A stretch of 52,498 bases of DNA, taken from Paracoccaceae bacterium (GTDB taxonomy: Bacteria > Pseudomonadota > Alphaproteobacteria > Rhodobacterales > Rhodobacteraceae). Position 1 is the stretch's first letter. Each line of letters begins with the position of its first letter. The position numbers and the translations under genes were made by a program. Below, piece after piece: positions 1-8,114 of the stretch. The notes under the pieces are model-generated. The model saw nothing but the letters and a program-made list of their open reading frames with translations. It had not been told where the DNA came from and searched no databases. The stretch is from positions 1 through 52,498 of the forward strand of contig JAHDDY010000021.1 of NCBI GenBank assembly GCA_020629115.1, given 5' to 3'.

Positions 1-50
1 TTCGCCTGACGGGCGGTCATCCGCCCAGCACGCGCGGCTTGTTCCGGTCG

Positions 51-1349
51 CTAGGACCGCACCGCCTCGCGCAGGCGATGGTAGAGCATCCCGAGGGCGA
101 GCAGTCCCTGCCCGGCGCGGTCGCCGAAGGGGTTGCGGGCATGGGGGATGGAGGCGAAGTGATCGAAACGCCCGGTCGTCCCCGCGACCGCCTCGGCCAC
201 GATCTCCGCGACGATATGCGAGGTCGCGATGCCGTGGCCCGAATAGCCCTGCGCGTACCAGACCGTCGGGGCCGTGCGACCCAGCATCGGCACGCGGTTG
301 GGCACGATCCCGGCCTGCCCCGACCAGGCGAAGTCTATCCCGATACCCTTCAGCTGCGGAAAGGTCCGCTCCAGCGCGGGGCGCAGGGTTCGCGCGATAT
401 CGGCGCTCGCCCGGCCGGAATAGTTCGCCCCGCCGCCGAAGATCAGCCGTCCGTCCGCGCTCGGGCGGTAGTAGTCGAGGACGAACCGCGTGTCGTAGAC
501 GGCGAGGTTCTCCGGATTGATCGCACGCGCGAGATCGGGCGACAGCGGCGCGGTAGCCATGTTGCCCAGGGCCGCCGGAAACAGGCGCCCGCCGAGCGCG
601 CGGCGCTCCAGCCCGTGGTAGGCGCCGCCGGCCAGGATCACCGTCTCCGCCGTCACCCGGCCCCCGTCGCAGCGCAGGGTCGCGGGCGGGCCGGGGTCGA
701 GGGCCGTCACCGCCGTCCCCTCGAAGATGCGCACGCCGCGCGATTCGGCCGCCCGCGCCTCGCCCCGGCACAGGTCGAGCGGGTGCAGATGCAGGTTGCG
801 CCGGTTCAGCAGCCCCCCGTGATAGAGCGGCGTGTCCAGCCTCTCGCGCAGGCCAGTCCGGTCGAGTAGGGTCACGGCATCCCCCATCCCGCGCCGGTCC
901 GCCTCCCCGGCGAAGGCGCGCAGGTCGGCCATGTCGCGCGGGTGCCAGGCGGCGTGCAGGTGCCCGCGCCGCAGGTCGCACGCGATGCCGTAGCGCTCGA
1001 CGCGCGCCTCGACGATGCCGTGCCCGCGCCAGCGCATGTCCCACACGAAGTCCGCCGCCGCCTCCGCGCCGATGCGCGGGACCAGATGCCTGCGCAGGGT
1101 CTCGTCGCCCGAGAGGGAGCCGGTCACCTGCCCCCCGTTGCGCCCCGTCGCGCCCCAGCCGACGCGATGGCGCTCCAGCAGCACGACGGAGCGTCCGCGC
1201 TCCGCCAGTTCGAGCGCGACGTTGACCCCCGTGAACCCGCCGCCGATCACGGCGACGTCCGCGCGGATATCGCCCGACAGGGCGGGGCGTGGTCGGCGGT
1301 CCCGGGCGCTGGCGTGGTAGTAGGTCGCGGGTTCCATGCCCCGTGTCAT
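51..1349 (-). CDS. FAD-dependent amine/amino-acid oxidoreductase (DadA/PuuB-like)
   Basis: This 432-residue protein looks like a DAO-fold flavoenzyme that oxidises an amine or amino acid, as PuuB (gamma-glutamylputrescine oxidase) does. An ADP-binding VIGGGFTG motif lies near residues 34-41, followed by the ERHRVGWGATGRNGGQ stretch typical of PuuB-like enzymes that places the flavin. A C-terminal GYSGHGIATSH segment closes the FAD site. Length and domain order fit the family. No putrescine-pathway or transporter gene is adjacent, so the substrate is not established. An in-frame ATG lies four codons downstream and neither start has a good ribosome site. The next gene diverges after 65 bases. 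Confidence 0.88.
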   Translation of the reverse strand: MTRGMEPATYYHASARDRRPRPALSGDIRADVAVIGGGFTGVNVALELAERGRSVVLLERHRVGWGATGRNGGQVTGSLSGDETLRRHLVPRIGAEAAADFVWDMRWRGHGIVEARVERYGIACDLRRGHLHAAWHPRDMADLRAFAGEADRRGMGDAVTLLDRTGLRERLDTPLYHGGLLNRRNLHLHPLDLCRGEARAAESRGVRIFEGTAVTALDPGPPATLRCDGGRVTAETVILAGGAYHGLERRALGGRLFPAALGNMATAPLSPDLARAINPENLAVYDTRFVLDYYRPSADGRLIFGGGANYSGRASADIARTLRPALERTFPQLKGIGIDFAWSGQAGIVPNRVPMLGRTAPTVWYAQGYSGHGIATSHIVAEIVAEAVAGTTGRFDHFASIPHARNPFGDRAGQGLLALGMLYHRLREAVRS

Positions 1350-1414
1350 GGGTGCCCGGAGGCCGCGCTGTCAACGTCCCTTGACCTGACCGCCCGCTGT
1401 GGCGAGCATGGGCC

Positions 1415-2152
1415 ATGCGCATCCTCCTCGCCCTCCTGCTCGCGCTCGTCCCTGTACCGGCGACGGCCTGCTCCGTCGCCCTCGTCCTCGCGATGGACGT
1501 GTCGGGCAGCGTGAACCGCGACGAGTACGCGCTCCAGATGACGGGTCTGGCCGATGCGCTGGGCGACCCGCTGGTGAGCGAGGCGCTGGTGACCGCGCAG
1601 GCCCTCGTATCGGTCGTCCAGTGGAGCGGACGGTCGCGGCAGCGCGTCTCGATCCCCTGGACCGCGATCGGCAGCCATGACGACGTGAAGGCCCTGCGCG
1701 CCGAGGTGCTCGGGATGCGCCGGGCCTACCGCAACTACGCCACCGCCATCGGCGAGCTGATCGGGCGGGCGGTCGACCTGCTGAACGAGGCGCCGCGCCG
1801 CTGCGACCGGCGGGTGATCGACGTGTCGGGCGACGGGCGCAGCAACGAGGGCGTGCGCCCGCGCCTCACCCATGCGCGCCTGACGATGGAGGGGATCACG
1901 GTCAACGGCCTCGCCATCCGGGGCACGGAGGACGGCATCGTCGGCTACTACCGCGAGCGCGTCATGTTCGGCCCCGGCGCCTTCGTCGAGATCGCGGACG
2001 GCTACGCCGACTATCCCCGCGCCATCCGCCGCAAGCTGATAACGGAGCTGGTCCAGAACCTGACGATGGAACATCGCGCTCCCGTTCCCGTTCCCCGCGT
2101 TGACAGCAACGAAGGAGACGAACCATGGCGATCAGCGTCGGCGACGAGGTGA
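1415..2152 (+). CDS. DUF1194 secreted von Willebrand-A-like protein
   Basis: The 245-residue product begins with a signal peptide (about residues 1-18, cut near TAC) and then shows a MIDAS-like DVSGSVNRDEY motif, as in the DUF1194 family of exported vWA-fold proteins. A second acidic motif, DVSGDGRSNEG, lies mid-protein. The family has no assigned reaction; metal-dependent ligand binding in the periplasm is an inference. The conserved fold appears to end near residue 215. The remaining 30 residues look like read-through and the frame runs 28 bases into the next gene, which is unusual. No strong ribosome site precedes the ATG. Confidence 0.85.
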   Translation: MRILLALLLALVPVPATACSVALVLAMDVSGSVNRDEYALQMTGLADALGDPLVSEALVTAQALVSVVQWSGRSRQRVSIPWTAIGSHDDVKALRAEVLGMRRAYRNYATAIGELIGRAVDLLNEAPRRCDRRVIDVSGDGRSNEGVRPRLTHARLTMEGITVNGLAIRGTEDGIVGYYRERVMFGPGAFVEIADGYADYPRAIRRKLITELVQNLTMEHRAPVPVPRVDSNEGDEPWRSASATR

Positions 2153-2337
2153 AATGGTCCTGGGGCAACGGCACCGGGACGGGCACCGTCAAGCAGATCT
2201 ACAAGGACGAGGTGACGAAGACCATCAAGGGCAACGAGGTGACCCGCAAGGCGAGCGACGACGACCCCGCCTATCTCATCGAACAGGACGACGGCGACAA
2301 GGTGCTGAAATCCTGCTCCGAAGTCGAGGCCGCGTAG
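2125..2337 (+). CDS. DUF2945 small Tudor-like protein
   Basis: This 70-residue protein matches DUF2945 (hypervirulence-associated, Tudor-like fold). It opens with GDEVKWSWGNGTGTGTV and carries the KGNEVTRKASDDDPAYLI segment and terminal VLKSCSEV typical of the family. The start is fixed by a good site (GAAGGAGA) about 7 bases upstream, which lies inside the DUF1194 gene. Members are small single-domain proteins common in alphaproteobacteria, with no established biochemical role. Overlap with the preceding gene suggests co-transcription. Confidence 0.85.
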   Translation: MAISVGDEVKWSWGNGTGTGTVKQIYKDEVTKTIKGNEVTRKASDDDPAYLIEQDDGDKVLKSCSEVEAA

Positions 2338-2479
2338 GCCCCTCTCCCGAAGCGGCGCGGGCACTCGCGCCGCACGGCTTTCTCGCGGCGCACGATTCCC
2401 GCATACGGATCAGCGAACGATTGCGCGGCGGACCATGACGGGCTAGGCAAGATCACAGATCAGCAGGGGCCTATCCGAC

Positions 2480-2995
2480 ATGACCGACCGCGCGAACTCA
2501 TACGATTACGATGGATTGCTCGCCTGCGCCCGCGCGGAGCTTTTCGGCGAGGGCAACGCGCAGCTTCCGGCCCCGCCCATGCTCATGTTCGACCGCATCA
2601 CCCATATCTCGGAGGAGGGCGGCGAGCACGGCAAGGGCCAGGTCGTGGCCGAGCTGGACGTGAAGCCGGACCTCTGGTTCTTCCAGTGCCATTTCCTCGG
2701 CGACCCCGTCATGCCCGGCTGCCTCGGCCTCGACGCGCTGTGGCAGCTCACCGGCTTCTTCCTCGGCTGGCGCGGGATGCCGGGCCGGGGCCGGGCGCTC
2801 GGGGTGGGCGAGGTGAAGTTCTCCGCCATGGTCACGCCGGACGCCAGGCTCGTACGCTACACCGTCGACGTGAAGCGCGTCATCGACCGCAAGCTGAAGA
2901 TGGGCGTCGCGGACGGCACGATGGAAGTCGACGGGGAGACCGCCTATATCGTCAAGGATATGCGCGTGGGCCTCTTCGGAGCGGATGGCCCCTAA
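2480..2995 (+). CDS. fabA: 3-hydroxydecanoyl-ACP dehydratase/isomerase FabA
   Basis: FabA dehydrates 3-hydroxyacyl-ACP and isomerises trans-2- to cis-3-decenoyl-ACP, which starts unsaturated fatty-acid synthesis in the cytoplasm. The 171-residue length is standard. The catalytic His sits in [15 protein letters not shown] and the catalytic Asp in GLDALWQ. fabB follows 29 bases later on the same strand, the usual partner order. In many Rhodobacterales this pair lies between irr and fabI; here neither is present and DUF1194/DUF2945 genes lie upstream. The 142-base upstream gap holds no other gene that I can support. Confidence 0.97.
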   Translation: MTDRANSYDYDGLLACARAELFGEGNAQLPAPPMLMFDRITHISEEGGEHGKGQVVAELDVKPDLWFFQCHFLGDPVMPGCLGLDALWQLTGFFLGWRGMPGRGRALGVGEVKFSAMVTPDARLVRYTVDVKRVIDRKLKMGVADGTMEVDGETAYIVKDMRVGLFGADGP

Positions 2996-3024
2996 GGGCG
3001 CAAGGAAACCGGGGAGGGGTGGCC

Positions 3025-4242
3025 ATGCGCCGAGTCGTCGTAACGGGAATCGGGATCGTATCCTCCATCGGGGGCGATGCGGCGCGCGTGAAGGCGTCGC
3101 TGCGCGACGGCACGTCCGGCATCTCCTTCTCCGAGGAACAGGCCGAGCATGGCTTTCGCAGTCACGCCGCCGGTGCGCCGGACGTGGATATTCCCGCGCT
3201 GGTGCCCAAACGCGTGCTGCGCTTCATGGGCGACGGGGCGGCGTGGAACTACATCGCCATGCAGCAGGCCATCGAGGATTCGGGCCTGTCGGCGGAGGAG
3301 GTGAGCGACGTGCACACCGGCCTCGTCATGGGGTCGGGCGGCCCCTCCACCCGCAATCTCGTCGCCGCCGCCGATATCGTCCGGGAGAAGGGCGCGCCGA
3401 AGCGGATCGGCCCGTTCTTCGTGCCCCGCGCCATGTCGAGCACCAACTCGGCGACCCTTGCCACGCCGTTCAAGATCAAGGGCGTGAACTACTCAATCTC
3501 CTCGGCCTGCTCGACCTCGGCCCATTGCATCGGCCACGGGGCGGAACTCATCCAGTTCGGCAAGCAGGATATCGTCTTCGCGGGCGGCGGGGAGGAGCTT
3601 GACTGGACGCTCACCTGCCTCTTCGACGCGATGGGCGCGCTGTCCTCGGGCTACAACGACACGCCGTCCGTCGCGAGCCGGGCCTACGACAAGGACCGCG
3701 ACGGCTTCGTCATCGCGGGCGGAGCCGGCACGGTGGTGCTGGAGGAATACGAGCGCGCCAAGGCGCGCGGGGCTACGATCTACGCGGAGCTGACCGGTTA
3801 TGGCGCGAACTCGGACGGGTTCGACATGGTCCAGCCGTCGGGCGAAGGAGCCGTGCGCTGCATGAACCTCGCCCGGTCGACCCTCGACGGGCGGCGGGTG
3901 AGCTACGTCAACACCCACGGCACCTCGACCCCCGTGGGCGACGCGCGGGAGATCCAGGCGTTGCGCGATACCTTCGGCGATGACATCCCCCATCTGAGCA
4001 GCACCAAGTCCCTGACCGGCCATTCCCTCGGCGCGACGGGGGTGCAGGAGGCGATCTACTGTCTCCTGATGATGCAGGACGACTTCCTCGCCGCCTCGGC
4101 CCATATCGACGAGATCGACCCCAACTTCGCCGACATGCCCATCCTGCGCGAGCGGCTGGACGATGCGAAGGTCGACACCGTGATGAGCAACAGCTTCGGT
4201 TTCGGCGGGACGAACGCGACCCTGTGTTTCAGCCGGGTCTGA
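3025..4242 (+). CDS. fabB: beta-ketoacyl-ACP synthase I FabB
   Basis: FabB condenses malonyl-ACP with acyl-ACP and elongates the cis-unsaturated intermediate made by FabA. The 405-residue thiolase-fold protein has nucleophile Cys162 in SSACSTSAH and the two catalytic His motifs [11 protein letters not shown] and [11 protein letters not shown]. The start is the ATG with GGGGAGG a few bases upstream; the longer open frame upstream is only a shadow over fabA. A 13-bp hairpin follows the stop codon, so the fabAB operon most likely ends here. Confidence 0.97.
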   Translation: MRRVVVTGIGIVSSIGGDAARVKASLRDGTSGISFSEEQAEHGFRSHAAGAPDVDIPALVPKRVLRFMGDGAAWNYIAMQQAIEDSGLSAEEVSDVHTGLVMGSGGPSTRNLVAAADIVREKGAPKRIGPFFVPRAMSSTNSATLATPFKIKGVNYSISSACSTSAHCIGHGAELIQFGKQDIVFAGGGEELDWTLTCLFDAMGALSSGYNDTPSVASRAYDKDRDGFVIAGGAGTVVLEEYERAKARGATIYAELTGYGANSDGFDMVQPSGEGAVRCMNLARSTLDGRRVSYVNTHGTSTPVGDAREIQALRDTFGDDIPHLSSTKSLTGHSLGATGVQEAIYCLLMMQDDFLAASAHIDEIDPNFADMPILRERLDDAKVDTVMSNSFGFGGTNATLCFSRV

Positions 4243-4270
4243 CCGGACCGACACAGACCGCGCCAAACGA

Positions 4271-4301
4271 AAACGCCGCCCGGTCGACCCGGGCGGCGTT
4301 T
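4271..4301. terminator. Bidirectional rho-independent terminator after fabB
   Basis: A perfect 13-bp stem (AAACGCCGCCCGG with its complement) around a 5-base loop lies between the convergent fabB and DUF3618 genes. It has A residues on the left and T residues on the right, so it can terminate transcription from both sides. Confidence 0.9.
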
Positions 4302-4324
4302 CTCTGTCTTCTGGGGTCCCGCGA

Positions 4325-5566
4325 TCAGGCGGTCGTGCCTGAACGCAGCACGGGTTCGTCGCGCATCTGCTCGGCCTTGCTCTCGACCTTGCTCGCATAG
4401 GCCTCGACGCGCTCGGCCCCCTGTTCGGCCAGCTCGGCTCCGCGGTGGATCAGATCGTCCGCGACCGGGCTGAGCGCCTCGCGTTCCTTCTCGGTGACCG
4501 GGAAGAGGGCACCGGCCAGGGCACCGGCGGCAAGGGCGAGGGCGCCCGAAACCAGCGGGTTCTCGTCATGGAACTCGGCGGCCTTGCGCTTGGCCATCTG
4601 CGCCTGACGCTTGGCTTCCTCGCTGTAATGGTCGGCGAGGCGCGACGCCTCGTCGGCCAGATCGGAGGCCTTGTCACCGTATTCCGACGCGAGGTGCTTT
4701 GCCTTCGCGCGGTAGTAGGCGGCGCGGCGCGAGGCCTCGTTGCCGAGATCGGACGCGCTCCGACCCGCGCTGCGGCGCATCTCCTGCATCCGGCGACGGG
4801 CGCGCGATGCCGACTGCTTCAGCGACCGGCGGGCCTCGTCGGCCTTGTCGGAGGCCGAATCCACCGCGGCGCGGACACGGGCGCGGTACGTATCGTCATC
4901 CTCGCCGTCGTTGCGCTCGATCTTGAGGGTCGAGGCATACGAATCGTCGAGGCGACGGTAGTACGCACTCTCGGTCTCGTCGTCCCGGCGCCGCTGCTCG
5001 GCGCGGATGCGGTTCAGCGAATCGTAGGTGTCGATGCTGGACCGATAGGTCGTGTACTCGTCGTCCGACAGGTCGTAGCGGCGACCGTAGAGACCCGTCT
5101 CGGCGGTGCTGTAATCCGCGCCGGTATCGACGGCGGAATAGCCCTGGCCGCTCGCCGCGCCGCTGCCATTGGCATAGGTCGAGCCGGTCGACGGGATATG
5201 GTCGGTGTCGAGCCGCGAGTAGGTGCGGTCCCAATCGTCGTCCCAGTCATCGTCGCTGCCGAAGGCGGCATAGGGGTCGGTATAATCGGGATGACGCGAG
5301 TCCGTGTAGCGGCGCACCGGGTCCTTGCCTCGGCCCATCGCCATCCACGCGACGCCCGCCGCCGTCAGGAGCGCGGCCATTGGATTCTCGCGCACCTGAT
5401 TGCCGAGCGAGCCGGCCATATCCTTGGGGCCGCTCTCGAAATAGCGCAGCGCTTCGTCGACCAGGCTGCCCGGCGACATGCGGTCGCCCAGCTCGCCGAG
5501 GTTCTGGCTGAGGCGCGCACGGGTGTCCTCTATGCGCTCCTCGATGCGTTCCGGATCGTTGCTCAT
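4325..5566 (-). CDS. DUF3618 domain membrane-associated protein
   Basis: This 413-residue protein starts with a DUF3618 domain (about residues 1-50: PERIEERIEDTRARLSQ and LGDRMSPGSLVDEAL). A short hydrophobic stretch follows near residues 60-78 (AALLTAAGVAWMAMG). The middle is acidic, Tyr/Ser-rich and apparently disordered. Next comes a long Ala/Lys/Arg-rich coiled region (about 235-330), and then a hydrophobic ALALAAGALAGALF segment near the C-terminus. The family is linked to envelope proteins in alphaproteobacteria but has no assigned reaction. It is last of three overlapping genes; its ATG overlaps the upstream stop by one base, which suggests translational coupling. Confidence 0.85.
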   Translation of the reverse strand: MSNDPERIEERIEDTRARLSQNLGELGDRMSPGSLVDEALRYFESGPKDMAGSLGNQVRENPMAALLTAAGVAWMAMGRGKDPVRRYTDSRHPDYTDPYAAFGSDDDWDDDWDRTYSRLDTDHIPSTGSTYANGSGAASGQGYSAVDTGADYSTAETGLYGRRYDLSDDEYTTYRSSIDTYDSLNRIRAEQRRRDDETESAYYRRLDDSYASTLKIERNDGEDDDTYRARVRAAVDSASDKADEARRSLKQSASRARRRMQEMRRSAGRSASDLGNEASRRAAYYRAKAKHLASEYGDKASDLADEASRLADHYSEEAKRQAQMAKRKAAEFHDENPLVSGALALAAGALAGALFPVTEKEREALSPVADDLIHRGAELAEQGAERVEAYASKVESKAEQMRDEPVLRSGTTA

Positions 5567-5967
5567 CAGATGCTCTCCTTGACGACACGTGCGTCTTTCT
5601 TGAGATTTTCAGCGGTGCGGGTCGGGGCGAGGTTCTCCGGGTTCAGCGCGGCCTTCGCGCTGCCGACGAGGATCGCGCCGATCGCCAGGGCGACGCCGCC
5701 CATGATCAGATGCGCCAGCCACGGGGCGAGGCCGAACCAGTCGGTCAGGCCCAATGCCAGCGAGACTAGGACGATGGTCAGGCCCGCGATGACGATGCCG
5801 ACGGCGACCAGAAGGCTGGCGACACCGGCGAGCGCCTGGGTCATGCTGTTCTTGACCTCGGCGCGAGCAAGCTCGCCCTCGGACTTCATCAGCAGCGTCA
5901 CGTCGTTCAGGACGTCATTGGCAAGCTCCGGAGTGGAGCGCGCTTCGGGTTTGAGCATCGCGGTCAT
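5566..5967 (-). CDS. Holin-X-like (Phage_holin_3_6) two-helix membrane protein
   Basis: The 133-residue protein has an N-terminal amphipathic helix (LANDVLNDVTLLMKSEGELARAEV), two membrane helices at about residues 45-72 and 80-102, and a basic C-terminal tail. This layout matches the Holin-X/DUF1469 family. Despite the name, nothing phage-related surrounds it. Chromosomal members usually sit beside DUF3618 genes and are thought to be inner-membrane envelope proteins. It overlaps the upstream gene by four bases and the downstream one by one base, so the three are almost certainly one transcript. Confidence 0.85.
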   Translation of the reverse strand: MTAMLKPEARSTPELANDVLNDVTLLMKSEGELARAEVKNSMTQALAGVASLLVAVGIVIAGLTIVLVSLALGLTDWFGLAPWLAHLIMGGVALAIGAILVGSAKAALNPENLAPTRTAENLKKDARVVKESI

Positions 5968-6779
5968 GTCTGGCTCCCATGCAGAGGGGTGGACTGGGCG
6001 GGGTTCACGTCGCGGCCGTCGGTCGGGCGGGTCGCCGGACGGGCCGCCGCGCCGACGGGCGAGACGGTTCCGGTACCCATTCCGGCGGGCGTGGGCGCGT
6101 GGGTCGCCGTGGTACGGTTGGCATCGGTCGGCGCATGGGTCGTGCCGGGATGCACGCCGCCATGGACGCGGGATGCCGTGTAACCGTGATCGTCGTGCGA
6201 ATCGCCGGTCGCGCGGTCGACGGTGACCTTGCCGAGACGGGCGAGGGCGAAGCCGATAGCCGCCGCGCCGCCCATGAAGGCTGCCGGATTGCGGCGGGCG
6301 AGATGCTGCGCATCGTCGACGATATTGCCGAGCTTCTGGCCGGACAGGTAGTCGCCCGAACGATCCGCGACGCCGGCGGCCTTTTCGAGAGCCGCGCCGA
6401 GCCAGCGATCCTTGCCTTCCAGCTCACCGGCGGCGTCACGCAGACGGCTGGCGGTATCCTTCAGGCCATGGCCCGCGGTCGAAACCTGCTCGTTCGCCGC
6501 CGTATGGGCCTCGTCGATCTTGCTCTCCGCCACGTTGCGCGCTTCGGACAGCTTGTTCTCTGCGACGTTGCGCGCTTCCGCGAGCTTGGCCTGAGCCGTG
6601 TCGCGAACCTGCTCGATGCGGTCTTCGGCGACCGAACGGGCCTCCTGGACGCGATCCTTCGCAACGTTCTGGACGGTCTGGGCAGCGTTCTGCGCCGCTT
6701 CCGCCGCGCGGTCCTTCGACTCGTGCAGTCGCTCCTTGGATGTCTCGGGCGACGGGCGGGCGTTGGATGGGTCGTTCAT
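5964..6779 (-). CDS. LEA-like 11-mer repeat envelope/stress protein
   Basis: The 271-residue product has an N-terminal charged helix built from five consecutive 11-residue repeats (residues 41-95; for example QAKLAEARNVA then ENKLSEARNVA), like group 3 late-embryogenesis-abundant proteins. A central part around residues 160-185 includes a hydrophobic FMGGAAAIGFALARLG stretch, and the last 80 residues are Pro/Thr/His-rich and disordered. I infer a desiccation- or osmotic-stress role, or membrane binding by the amphipathic repeats; no enzyme motif is visible. GGAGAG precedes the ATG. It is the first gene of the three-gene cluster. Confidence 0.8.
   Translation of the reverse strand: MNDPSNARPSPETSKERLHESKDRAAEAAQNAAQTVQNVAKDRVQEARSVAEDRIEQVRDTAQAKLAEARNVAENKLSEARNVAESKIDEAHTAANEQVSTAGHGLKDTASRLRDAAGELEGKDRWLGAALEKAAGVADRSGDYLSGQKLGNIVDDAQHLARRNPAAFMGGAAAIGFALARLGKVTVDRATGDSHDDHGYTASRVHGGVHPGTTHAPTDANRTTATHAPTPAGMGTGTVSPVGAAARPATRPTDGRDVNPAQSTPLHGSQT
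6495..6659 (-). repeat. Five tandem 33-bp units encoding 11-residue repeats
   Basis: Within the LEA-like gene, five 33-base units encode KDRVQEARSVA, EDRIEQVRDTA, QAKLAEARNVA, ENKLSEARNVA and ESKIDEAHTAA. Units three and four are nearly identical at the DNA level (shared GTTGCGCGCTTC on the plus strand), which suggests recent unit duplication. Confidence 0.85.
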
Positions 6780-6849
6780 CGCGATTCTCTCCTCTTGATG
6801 TCGAACGCCAAGCGTTTGTGTGCTGCAACAATCGGAGAGGGGGGCGTTT

Positions 6850-6854
6850 GTTCC
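6850..6854 (-). promoter_or_regulatory. Possible GGAAC -35 element (EcfG-type) for the LEA/holin/DUF3618 cluster
   Basis: On the minus strand GGAACAA lies about 70 bases upstream of the LEA-like gene, in the position of a -35 box of the alphaproteobacterial general-stress sigma factor (GGAAC, 16-17 bases, CGTT). The expected -10 is only partly matched (GATT at 16 bases), so this is a weak candidate. Confidence 0.25.
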
Positions 6855-6890
6855 CGAAATCTTTCACAAATCGAAAAGGGGCACCCGTCC

Positions 6891-6919
6891 GTGACAGGCC
6901 CGGCTGCTCGTTCTATCAT
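6891..6919 (+). promoter_or_regulatory. Candidate sigma-70 promoter for the M24 gene
   Basis: GTGACA and TATCAT, each one base from the sigma-70 consensus, are separated by exactly 17 bases. They lie about 36 bases upstream of the M24 start codon, with a GAGGAGGAG ribosome site between. Confidence 0.5.
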
Positions 6920-6954
6920 CCGTGTCCGTTCGATAGAGGAGGAGACCCCGCGCC

Positions 6955-8103
6955 ATGCCTCACTTCGCCCCCGCAGAATACGCCGCGCGCCGCGCCCGCA
7001 CCCGGGAGGCGATGGCGGCGCGCGGTCTCGACGCGATGCTGCTGTTCGCGCCGGAAAGCCATTACTGGCTCACGGGTTACGACACGTTCGGCTTCTGCTT
7101 CTTTCAATGCATGGTGGTCCCCCTCGACGGCGAGCCGGTCCTCCTGACCCGCTCCGCCGACCTGCGACAGGCGCGGCACACCTCGATCCTGTCGGATATC
7201 CGCATCTGGACGGACGGGGAGGGGGCCAATCCCGCCGAGGATCTGAAGGCCCTGCTGAAGGACATGGGTCTCTACAAGCGGCGTCGGCTGGGGGTGGAGT
7301 TCGATACGCAGGGGCTGACGGCCCATAACTGGCGACTGGTCGAGGGCGCGCTGAGGCGGCCCGAACTGCTCGACGCCTCGACGCTGATCCCACGCCTGCG
7401 GATGACCAAGAGCGCCGCCGAACTGGCGTGCGTGCGCAAGGCGGCGGCGCTGTCGGACGACGCGCTCGACGCGGCGGTGGAGATGACCCGGCCCGGCGCG
7501 TACGAAGGGACGATCCTTGCGGCGATGCAGGGGGAAATCCTCGCGCGGGGCGGCGATTACGCGGGGAACGAGTTCGTCATCGGATCGGGGGAGGGCGCGC
7601 TTCTCTGCCGCTACTTCTCGGGCCGCCGGCGACTCGACGCGAACGATCAGCTCACGCTCGAATGGTCGGGCGCGTGGCGGCGATACCATGCGCCGATGAT
7701 GAACACCCTCGTCGTCGGCACCCCCCGCCCGGAACACGAGCGCATGCGCGACGCGGCGCGCGAGGCGCTGCTCGCCTGCGAGGCGAAGCTGAAGCCGGGC
7801 AATGCGATGGGCGACGTCTTTAACGAGCATGTGCGGATTCTTGACGATCGCGGCTACCGGCAAGAAAGGCTTAACGCTTGTGGTTATAGCGTCGGGGCGC
7901 GGTTCAACCCCTGCTGGATGGATTCGCAGATGTTCTACGAGGGTGCGGCAACGGAGATCGAAGAGAACATGACGTTCTTCCTGCACATGATCCTGATGGA
8001 CAGCGAGACCGGCGCGGCCCAGTGCCTCGGACGGACTTCGCTCGTCACCGCGACCGGCCCCGAGAGCCTGTCGCGCTCGACCCTCGACCTGATAACGAGA
8101 TAG
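6955..8103 (+). CDS. M24 family peptidase, creatinase/ectoine-hydrolase-like
   Basis: This 382-residue pita-bread protein has an N-terminal creatinase-type domain (about 1-150) and a C-terminal M24 domain. The usual metal ligands of Xaa-Pro dipeptidases are replaced: the Asp motif reads LEWSGAWRRYHAPM and the HGxG motif reads CGYSVGARF. This pattern resembles metal-independent creatinase and ectoine hydrolase (DoeA) more than a true aminopeptidase, so it may hydrolyse an amidino or cyclic amide bond. No ectoine-catabolism neighbours (doeB, doeC, doeD) are present. A strong GAGGAGGAG site fixes the start. Confidence 0.85.
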   Translation: MPHFAPAEYAARRARTREAMAARGLDAMLLFAPESHYWLTGYDTFGFCFFQCMVVPLDGEPVLLTRSADLRQARHTSILSDIRIWTDGEGANPAEDLKALLKDMGLYKRRRLGVEFDTQGLTAHNWRLVEGALRRPELLDASTLIPRLRMTKSAAELACVRKAAALSDDALDAAVEMTRPGAYEGTILAAMQGEILARGGDYAGNEFVIGSGEGALLCRYFSGRRRLDANDQLTLEWSGAWRRYHAPMMNTLVVGTPRPEHERMRDAAREALLACEAKLKPGNAMGDVFNEHVRILDDRGYRQERLNACGYSVGARFNPCWMDSQMFYEGAATEIEENMTFFLHMILMDSETGAAQCLGRTSLVTATGPESLSRSTLDLITR

Positions 8104-8114
8104 CTGGTGTAGAT

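Noticed and set aside
39-869. Long plus-strand open frame opposite the FAD oxidoreductase
   Set aside because: It is the antisense shadow of a well-supported gene and its translation is Arg/Gly/Pro-rich without any domain.
5566-5967. Phage origin suggested by the holin-like protein
   Set aside because: No endolysin, capsid, integrase or attachment sites surround it; chromosomal Holin-X-like proteins beside DUF3618 genes are common in alphaproteobacteria.
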